A stretch of 5,048 bases of DNA, taken from positions 1,123,526 to 1,128,573 of the forward strand of contig CP070650.1 of the NCBI GenBank assembly GCA_020354595.1, given 5' to 3'. Shown one piece after another: positions 1 through 4,179 of the stretch. Position 1 is the first letter of the stretch. Every line of letters starts with the position of its first letter. Made by a program: the position numbers and the translations under genes. This DNA is from Myxococcales bacterium (GTDB taxonomy: Bacteria; Myxococcota_A; Polyangia; Polyangiales; Houyiibacteriaceae). The notes under the pieces are model-generated. The model did no database searches, was not told the DNA's origin, and worked only from the letters and a program-made list of their open reading frames with translations.

Positions 1-490
1 CGTGCACGTCACGAACGCGCCCGGATTCATCCCGAACCCGAACCCCGGACACGCGACCCTCCTTGCCGTTAAGCAGATCGAGCATCTGCATCCCGTGTTG
101 GACGTCGGCCCCGGCGTCACGAGCGGCTTCTACCAGCAGTCGGTCGAGCACCGTGCGACGGGGAGCGTACAGCGCGTCGACGCCGTTGCGGGGCTTGATG
201 TCGATCTCGACGCTCTGGTGCCCGTCTTCGTCGGAGTAAAGAAACGCGGTCTTCGTAATCCGAGGCGTGTCTTCTCGGTCCAGCCGGTCGGCGATGCCCC
301 AGCGATCAAGCAGGAGCACCGCAGGTCGCATGAGCGCGTGGGTGGAGACCGTGTCGGTGCCGAGGCGGCTCTTGTCGAATACTAAGACGCGGAGGCCGAG
401 GGCGGCAAGGAGCATGGCGGTTGCGGCGCCCGCGCACCGGGCACCGACGATGACGACGTCGTAGGCGTTGTGGAAGGGCTGCATGGTCAT
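1..490 (-). CDS. FAD-dependent oxidoreductase, geranylgeranyl-reductase-like group (N-terminal 163 residues, cut by window edge)
   Basis: The minus strand from 490 to the left edge is one open frame with no stop, giving the first 163 residues of a flavoprotein. Residues 10-40 form the dinucleotide-binding beta-alpha-beta fold: DVVIVGARCAGA carries the GxRxxG form of the FAD motif (G16, R18, G21) and D39 sits at the end of the second strand, where it would bind the ribose. STHALMRPAVLLLDRWG (49-65) and YAPRRTVLDRLLVEAARDAG (108-127) are typical of COG0644 / FAD_binding_3-type oxidoreductases and monooxygenases. The family is normally about 350-420 residues, so more than half lies outside the window. 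ATG 490 is chosen because AGGAG lies 7 bases upstream; ATG 484 is an in-frame alternative. The gene begins 10 bases after the stop of the neighbouring flavin monooxygenase, so it is the last visible gene of that operon. Reduction versus hydroxylation, and the substrate, cannot be decided from this half. Confidence 0.92.
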   Translation of the reverse strand, partial: MTMQPFHNAYDVVIVGARCAGAATAMLLAALGLRVLVFDKSRLGTDTVSTHALMRPAVLLLDRWGIADRLDREDTPRITKTAFLYSDEDGHQSVEIDIKPRNGVDALYAPRRTVLDRLLVEAARDAGADVQHGMQMLDLLNGKEGRVSGVRVRDESGRVRDVH

Positions 491-497
491 GGCGCGA

Positions 498-502
498 CTC
501 CT
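498..502 (-). promoter_or_regulatory. Shine-Dalgarno AGGAG overlapping the upstream stop codon
   Basis: On the minus strand AGGAG is followed by a 7-base spacer and ATG 490. It overlaps the TAG stop (503-501) of the monooxygenase gene. Ribosomes ending the first gene would expose or reload this site, so the two flavoenzymes are likely to be translationally coupled. This arrangement also supports ATG 490 over ATG 484. Confidence 0.75.
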
Positions 503-1742
503 AGGCTGCAATGGACGAACGGTGGAAGCGTTGGGTGATGTGGTCGGCGAGCGCGCGCGCGTCGTTGCCGACGCCGTCGATGAAGCTCGACTTTCGGGTG
601 CGCTGAAAGTTGAGGCCGAGAGCGTAGAGACCATCGGCGGGGGTCACGCCGCCGTCATGAATGATCTCGCCGCGAATGTTGAGAACCGGCACGCGGAGCC
701 ACGGGTACTGGCGGCGGTACCCCGTGGCCCAAAGGACGCTCGAGATGCCTGCGTCGCGAATATCGAGCTCCGTTGGCGCGTCCGATACCTGAATGGCGGG
801 ACGCCGATCGCGACTCTCGGCGGCCATCAATGTCTCGTCGATGAAGTCGTCGATCGTTCCGAGAACCCGGTCGAGCTTCTGCTCCGCGGCATCGATATTG
901 CGCTGAAGGTCGTCGCAAAGGGCAACTCGCGTATCGTCGATATCGGAAACGCGGCCCACGAGCTGCACCCCCTCGTCTTGGAGCACGCCCAGATCGATGG
1001 TCTCGTGGTTCGGCGTGCCCACTAGCTGCAGGGACGGCTGGCGACGGGCCGACTCGAGGTTGAAGGCTCGGTCCGCGCGCTCCTCGAGCATTCCGCTCGT
1101 CTCGAGCCACCAGGTGATATCCCTTCCGCGGTAGCGACGCGGGATCCGGGTGTGACGACCGACGGCCAGCGTGACCGGTCGGCCGGACCGGTGGATTTCC
1201 TGAGCGAGCTGGATCCCAGAGGCCGAGGCGCCGACGACGAGAACGCCGCCGCTCGGAAGCTGTCCGGGGTTCTTGTAATCGGAAGGCACGACCTGGTGCA
1301 CGCTCGAGGAGAGGTTCGCCGCGGGCTTGGGCACGAACGGCACGTCACAGTGTCCCGTCGCGACGACGACGGACGGCGCGTGCCAGTCGCCCTGGTCCGT
1401 GCGCACACGGTAGCCGCCTTCCGGCGCTCGCTTGACGCTCAGGACCGTGGTTTCGTCCTGAACCGGCGCGCTGAAGGACCGCGCGTACTGCTCGAAGTAG
1501 GCGATCACTTCGGGCATCGTCATGAAGCCGTTTGGGTCGTCGCCCTGGTAGCGGTAGCCGGGGAGCCGGCTGTGCCACTTCGGGCTGAGCAGGCGAAGCG
1601 AATCCCATCGCTCGCTCCGCCAGCGCTCGGCCACTGCGCCGCGCTCGAGCACCACGTGGTCGATCCCCTCGTCGGTCAGACACCGGCTCATGGCCAAGCC
1701 CGCTTGCCCGCCTCCAATGATGATGGTGTCTGTCCGCTTCAT
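501..1742 (-). CDS. Flavin-containing monooxygenase / CzcO-type FAD-NADPH oxidoreductase, 413 aa
   Basis: This is a complete two-dinucleotide-fold flavoenzyme of the COG2072 (CzcO/TrkA-like) group. The FAD motif GGGQAG is at 10-15, and the RWRSERWDSLRLL segment at 40-52 is characteristic of this subfamily. The first ATG-containing strand VVVATGHCDVPF is at 125-136. The NADPH motif GASASG is at 171-176, followed by the conserved RHTRIPRRYRGRD at 197-208 and WW at 211-212. The second conserved strand is VLWATGYR at 336-343. The strict Baeyer-Villiger/FMO fingerprint FxGxxxHxxx(W/Y) is not present; the equivalent region reads SSVHQVVPSDYKNP (146-159), as in CzcO relatives. Residues about 276-310 form a charged helical insert seen in related proteins as I recall them. 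Such enzymes oxygenate soft nucleophiles (N, S) or ketones, and the substrate here is unknown. ATG 1742 has AAGGGAG 6 bases upstream. It lies 79 bases after OsmC and 10 bases before a second flavoenzyme, all on the same strand. Confidence 0.95.
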   Translation of the reverse strand: MKRTDTIIIGGGQAGLAMSRCLTDEGIDHVVLERGAVAERWRSERWDSLRLLSPKWHSRLPGYRYQGDDPNGFMTMPEVIAYFEQYARSFSAPVQDETTVLSVKRAPEGGYRVRTDQGDWHAPSVVVATGHCDVPFVPKPAANLSSSVHQVVPSDYKNPGQLPSGGVLVVGASASGIQLAQEIHRSGRPVTLAVGRHTRIPRRYRGRDITWWLETSGMLEERADRAFNLESARRQPSLQLVGTPNHETIDLGVLQDEGVQLVGRVSDIDDTRVALCDDLQRNIDAAEQKLDRVLGTIDDFIDETLMAAESRDRRPAIQVSDAPTELDIRDAGISSVLWATGYRRQYPWLRVPVLNIRGEIIHDGGVTPADGLYALGLNFQRTRKSSFIDGVGNDARALADHITQRFHRSSIAA

Positions 1743-1748
1743 GACTCA

Positions 1749-1755
1749 CTCCCTT
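1749..1755 (-). promoter_or_regulatory. Shine-Dalgarno AAGGGAG of the monooxygenase gene
   Basis: On the minus strand AAGGGAG sits 6 bases before ATG 1742. This good match and spacing fixes the monooxygenase start. It lies just downstream of the inverted repeats between OsmC and this gene, so folding there could affect its use. Confidence 0.7.
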
Positions 1756-1760
1756 CTGCC

Positions 1761-1818
1761 GGCGGGGTCCCGCCGACCGGCCTTCATCGGTGAGGCCGGC
1801 CGGCGTCCGTCGGCCGGC
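1761..1818 (-). terminator. GC-rich inverted repeats between OsmC and monooxygenase genes (possible terminator or attenuator)
   Basis: The gap of 79 bases holds several inverted repeats. The main one pairs 1772-1783 with 1793-1804: 12 positions with one mismatch (1776/1800) around a 9-base loop, with CCGGCCT and AGGCCGG at its core. A competing arm pair, GCCGGCC (1795-1801) and GGCCGGC (1812-1818), uses part of the same sequence, so the two stems exclude each other. A third, very tight palindrome is GGCGGG-GT-CCCGCC at 1761-1774. On the minus strand the main stem begins 17 bases after the OsmC stop. No U-rich tract follows, so it is not a standard Rho-independent terminator. It may instead reduce read-through, stabilise the OsmC mRNA 3' end, or be an incidental product of high GC. 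Confidence 0.35.
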
Positions 1819-1821
1819 TCA

Positions 1822-2427
1822 TTACCCGGCGTCCACTTCGATCGAGACCGGCACCCCGTTCGTGAGCACGTCGTAGACGGCAGAGCGCGCCTGCGATTGC
1901 GCGACGATCTTGCGAAGCGTCTCGTCGTCGGCGTCGCCCTTGATCTTGTAGCTGAGACGAAGCGCCTGGTAGCCGTTGCGTATGCTGTCGGAGAGACCGA
2001 GCAGCCCCTGCACATCGAGGTCGCCCTCGACCGTGCACTCGACCGACTCGAGCTCGACGCCGCGCGCCGAAGCGATGTTGCCGATGCCGGCGGTGATGCA
2101 GCCCGCGATGGCGTGCATGAGGAACTCGACCGGCGTCGGGGCATTGCCCTTGCCGCAGAGCACCGGCGGGTGATCGCCGTCGTACACGAAGTCAGCCGTC
2201 TGCTCGTGCTCGCCGCCCGCGCCGCTGAAGCCTTCGATGCGGCTTCGGCTGTGCGTGCCGTTGATCCACTTGTTGGTGGCGCGGAACTGGAACTTCGCGA
2301 GCTCCGGCTGCTCGCCGACGGCATTGATGGTCGCGAACAGGGTCGGGACGTCGACACCGTTCATCGCCACCTTCTCGCGGCGGGGCTTGGGGTTGCTCTG
2401 CTGAGTCTGGGTTGAGTTGGTTTCCAT
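1822..2427 (-). CDS. OsmC-family protein, 201 aa
   Basis: Members of the OsmC/Ohr family reduce organic or fatty-acid hydroperoxides in the cytoplasm through a reactive cysteine. The N-terminal part, NGVDVPTLFATINAV (24-37) and FQFRATNKWINGTHSRS (47-63), is typical of the ~190-residue OsmC subfamily with this leader. The core runs from about 85 to 199: APTPVEFLMHAIAGC (96-110) carries the expected reactive C110, then VEGDLDVQGLLGLSD (133-147) and AVYDVLTNGVPVSIEV (183-198). At the position of the second, resolving cysteine of classical OsmC (CPVS) this protein has R181-S182-A183, so the usual Cys pair is absent; other cysteines are C91 and C131. ATG 2427 is preferred because AGAGGA lies 5 bases upstream; an upstream start giving 18 extra basic/Pro residues has no support. 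ATG 2364 (M22) also has a GAAGG 5 bases upstream and gives a product starting at the conserved part. It appears to be the first gene of the redox cluster. The exact substrate is not known. Confidence 0.94.
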   Translation of the reverse strand: METNSTQTQQSNPKPRREKVAMNGVDVPTLFATINAVGEQPELAKFQFRATNKWINGTHSRSRIEGFSGAGGEHEQTADFVYDGDHPPVLCGKGNAPTPVEFLMHAIAGCITAGIGNIASARGVELESVECTVEGDLDVQGLLGLSDSIRNGYQALRLSYKIKGDADDETLRKIVAQSQARSAVYDVLTNGVPVSIEVDAG

Positions 2428-2540
2428 TGCTTTCCTCTTTCGCTTGGGTTGGGGTGGCGGGGGTTCTTCCCGCCCACGCAAATCAACCTACGAAGGGGGC
2501 GTTTGAGCCTCCGTGTGAGGGACCGTGGAAAGATCAGAGG

Positions 2541-2567
2541 TCGCGAACTTTTTTGCTAAGTGCGCGA
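2541..2567. promoter_or_regulatory. 27-base imperfect palindrome upstream of the OsmC gene (operator or hairpin)
   Basis: The arms are TCGCG-A-ACTT (2541-2550) and AAGT-G-CGCGA (2558-2567): nine of ten positions pair, with one mismatch (A2546/G2562), around the 7-base centre TTTTGCT. It begins 2 bases beyond the DUF4242 stop codon and lies about 114 bases upstream of the OsmC start. It could be the binding site of a dimeric repressor controlling the redox operon, or an RNA hairpin ending the DUF4242 transcript. No U-tract follows the stem on the minus strand, which weakens the terminator reading. The rest of the 142-base gap (2428-2569) shows no convincing -35/-10 pair. Confidence 0.35.
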
Positions 2568-2569
2568 AA

Positions 2570-2821
2570 TCACGGGGTATGGAGCGTGGACGACCAGACG
2601 ACCGAGCCGTCCGGGAACGCATTTGCCCGGCCCACGGCCCTCAGGGCCTCGGCGTCCGGCGCCTTGAACACGCAGATCATCCGGTGGCCGTTGCCCATCA
2701 GATAGCTGCACACCGGCTGGACCCGATAGAGCTCGAGGCATTGCATCGACGCCGCCATTTTGGGTACGTCTTCGGGCGTCAAGGGCTCTGGGAACTCGCG
2801 TTCGAGGACGATGTAATCCAC
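2570..2821 (-). CDS. DUF4242 (SCO4226-like) small protein, 83 aa
   Basis: The product is a small cytoplasmic protein with the DUF4242 pattern: an opening strand DYIVLEREFPEPLTPED (2-18), then VCSYLMGNGHRMICVFKAPD (37-56), the helix AEALRAVGRANAF (57-69) and a closing strand SVVWSSTL (73-80). Family length is about 80-95 residues, so it is complete. The best-known relative, Streptomyces SCO4226, is a nickel-binding ferredoxin-like-fold dimer. Whether this protein binds metal is not shown; possible ligands are C28, C38, H46 and C50. The start is GTG 2821, the only start codon in a position that keeps the first strand. GAGG lies only 1 base before it, too close to be a normal ribosome binding site. 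The stop is TGA (2572-2570), so TGA works as a normal terminator in this genome. It reads divergently from the large regulator and is 142 bases upstream of the OsmC gene on the same strand, so it may or may not share its transcript. Confidence 0.88.
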   Translation of the reverse strand: MDYIVLEREFPEPLTPEDVPKMAASMQCLELYRVQPVCSYLMGNGHRMICVFKAPDAEALRAVGRANAFPDGSVVWSSTLHTP

Positions 2822-2827
2822 GCCTCG

Positions 2828-2836
2828 AGAGTACCA
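2828..2836 (-). promoter_or_regulatory. Candidate extended -10 element for the DUF4242 gene
   Basis: The minus strand reads TGGTACTCT, which matches the extended -10 pattern TGnTAnnnT at its most conserved bases. The hexamer ends 6 bases before GTG 2821, so transcription would start at or next to the start codon and the mRNA would be leaderless or nearly so. That would agree with the missing Shine-Dalgarno. No -35 hexamer is seen at 16-18 bases. The match is short and could be chance. Confidence 0.2.
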
Positions 2837-2904
2837 CGAAGGCGGAAAAACGGCGCCGCAATCCGGAATTGACGCCCCGCACCGTCGCAGGCACGCTCAA
2901 CGAG

Positions 2905-4140
2905 GTGAGCGTCGCCGCGCTTCAGGTCCAGGTTCTCGGACCGCTCTCCGTCCACCGGGACGGCGAGCCGGTGCGCCTTCCCCAGTCGAAAAAGACCCGG
3001 GGTTTGCTGGCGTATCTCGCGATCACGGGCCGCGCCCACCGTCGCGACCGACTGTGCTCCCTATTGTGGGACGTCGCCGATGACCCCCGCGGGGCGTTGC
3101 GTTGGAGCCTCTCGAAGATCCGCCCGGTGGTCGATTCCGAAAACAAACGTTCTCTCGTCGCAGACCGCGAAAGCGTCGAGCTCGAGCTCGAGGAGTCGTC
3201 GCTCGATTGGCGATGGGTGCGCAAAGAGCTCGCTTCAGGCGTAGATTCGATCTCCACCGAGCGTTTGAAAGAGCTCGAGTCGGTGTTCGAGGGCGAGCTG
3301 CTCGAAGGGTTGGACCTGATCGACTTCGACGAGTTCACCGCCTGGTGCGCGGCAGAGCGAGAGCACGCGCGCACCATGCACACCACGGTCCTCGGAGCGC
3401 TGGTGGAACGTCTCGCCTCGACGCCGAATGAAGCCTTGCCGTTCGCGCGGGAGCTCGTACGCATCGATCCGATCAACGAAGAAGCACGGGCGCGTCTCAT
3501 TGAGCTTCTCGCGCTCACGGGCCGCCGCAATGAAGCCAAGACCCAATACGAGAGCGCCTCTCGTATGTTGAAAGAGCTCGGCGCCAAACCCACGGGGCCG
3601 CTCGAAACCGCATGGCGCGAGGCGAATCGAGTCGACCTTCCGGAGCAAGAAGCGCCCGCACCGAGCCCGTCTCCTTCGGCGCTACCCGACCCGATCGCTG
3701 CGAGTCCTCGTGGGCGCGACGTGTTCGTCGGGCGTCACGAAGAGCGAAAGCAGCTCATTTCACTTCTGGATCGCGCGGGGGCCGGGAAACTCATCGTCTT
3801 CATGCTCAAAGGAGAGTCTGGCGTCGGCAAGACGCGCCTGCTGGGGGAGCTCAGTGACGAAGCGCGTCGAAGGGGATGCACCATCTTCGAAGCGAGCGCT
3901 TATGAAGCGGAAGGCGGCCGGCCCTACGGTCCTTGGATCGACGCGCTCCGGAGACTGCCGCCCGAGGTGGTTTCACTCGCCAACGGCCCAGCGCTCTCCC
4001 CTCTTCTTCCGGAGCTCGGCGACGCCTCGCAAAGCGCCCCAAGTCGCGACCGGTTGTTCGGCGGGGTGGTCGACTTGGTCGCCCACTGCACGAAGCCCGA
4101 GGCCCCCGTGCTGCTGCTCTTCGAAGACATCCACTGGTGA
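2905..4140 (+). CDS. SARP/BTAD-type transcriptional regulator with AAA ATPase domain, N-terminal part ending at an in-frame TGA (411 aa)
   Basis: Counting from GTG 2905, residues 6-78 are an OmpR-like winged helix (VQVLGPLSVHRDGEPV at 8-23; GALRWSLSKIRPVVD at 63-77), which binds DNA. Residues about 99-240 are a bacterial transcriptional activation (BTAD) domain, with FDEFTAWCAAERE at 141-153 and ALPFARELVRIDPINEEA at 177-194. A Pro-rich linker (about 245-268) leads to a STAND/AAA_16-type ATPase: VFVGRHEER (273-281), Walker A GESGVGKT (303-310, K309), Walker B VLLLFED (402-408), then IHW (409-411). The frame stops at TGA 4138-4140 exactly where relatives read HW-x-DD, and the missing part of the ATPase follows in the same frame. 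Relatives with this architecture usually exceed 900 residues, so the product as read is truncated in mid-ATPase. The start is uncertain: TTG 2869 would add 12 residues, and neither has a good Shine-Dalgarno. GTG 2905 gives the usual short lead before the first strand. Targets are unknown. Confidence 0.88.
   Translation: MSVAALQVQVLGPLSVHRDGEPVRLPQSKKTRGLLAYLAITGRAHRRDRLCSLLWDVADDPRGALRWSLSKIRPVVDSENKRSLVADRESVELELEESSLDWRWVRKELASGVDSISTERLKELESVFEGELLEGLDLIDFDEFTAWCAAEREHARTMHTTVLGALVERLASTPNEALPFARELVRIDPINEEARARLIELLALTGRRNEAKTQYESASRMLKELGAKPTGPLETAWREANRVDLPEQEAPAPSPSPSALPDPIAASPRGRDVFVGRHEERKQLISLLDRAGAGKLIVFMLKGESGVGKTRLLGELSDEARRRGCTIFEASAYEAEGGRPYGPWIDALRRLPPEVVSLANGPALSPLLPELGDASQSAPSRDRLFGGVVDLVAHCTKPEAPVLLLFEDIHW
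4138..4140 (+). other. In-frame TGA interrupting the regulator at the HWxDD motif
   Basis: The codons around it read ATC CAC TGG TGA GAC GAC GCC, i.e. I-H-W-stop-D-D-A. ATPases of this family normally have Ala, Leu, Cys, Ser or a similar residue at the stop position. TGA is one base from TGC, TGG, TCA, TTA, CGA and GGA. No base is gained or lost, because the same frame is coding on both sides. The neighbouring DUF4242 gene ends in TGA at its natural family end, arguing against reassignment of TGA genome-wide. Confidence 0.9.
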
Positions 4141-4145
4141 GACGA

Positions 4146-4176
4146 CGCCACGTCGGAGCTCCTTCATTACGTGGCG
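4146..4176 (+). other. 8-bp perfect stem-loop just 3' of the in-frame TGA
   Basis: CGCCACGT (4146-4153) pairs perfectly with ACGTGGCG (4169-4176) around a 15-base loop. The loop contains the self-complementary GGAGCTCC (4155-4162). The stem starts 6 bases after the TGA. Structures placed like this can stimulate readthrough or act as bacterial selenocysteine insertion elements, but the loop is larger and closer to the stop than I know for the latter. In GC-rich coding DNA such a stem can also arise by chance. Confidence 0.4.
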
Positions 4177-4179
4177 CGC

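Noticed and set aside
549..560. Alternating CG run
   Set aside because: It falls within the monooxygenase coding sequence over Ala/Arg codons and is explained by codon usage.
468..1025. Plus-strand open frame of 185 codons opposite the monooxygenase
   Set aside because: It begins with TTG, is antisense to the C-terminal half of a well-supported flavoenzyme, and shows no motif of its own.
1690..2415. Long plus-strand open frame (241 codons) opposite the OsmC and monooxygenase genes
   Set aside because: It is antisense to two genes with clear family motifs, spans their intergenic gap, and its translation is Arg/Ala/Val-rich with no recognisable domain. Long antisense frames are normal in GC-rich coding DNA.
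2869..2874. TTGACG as a -35 element for the regulator
   Set aside because: No -10-like hexamer follows at 16-18 bases, and the site overlaps the alternative TTG start.
3176..3195. Short tandem GAGCTC repeat in the regulator
   Set aside because: It encodes a Glu-Leu-Glu-Leu stretch and similar GAGCTCGAG runs recur wherever Glu and Leu alternate, so it reflects codon preference rather than a repeat element.
4138..4140. TGA read as tryptophan (alternative genetic code)
   Set aside because: The DUF4242 gene ends with TGA at its natural family end, and only one TGA interrupts any homologous gene here. Genomes with reassigned TGA are also generally small and AT-rich, unlike this one.
4138..4176. 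Confident call of a selenoprotein
   Set aside because: Cys occurs at this position in some relatives, but the residue is not a known redox site. The downstream stem-loop departs from the bacterial SECIS pattern in loop size and distance, and no sel genes are visible. I kept it only as one hypothesis.
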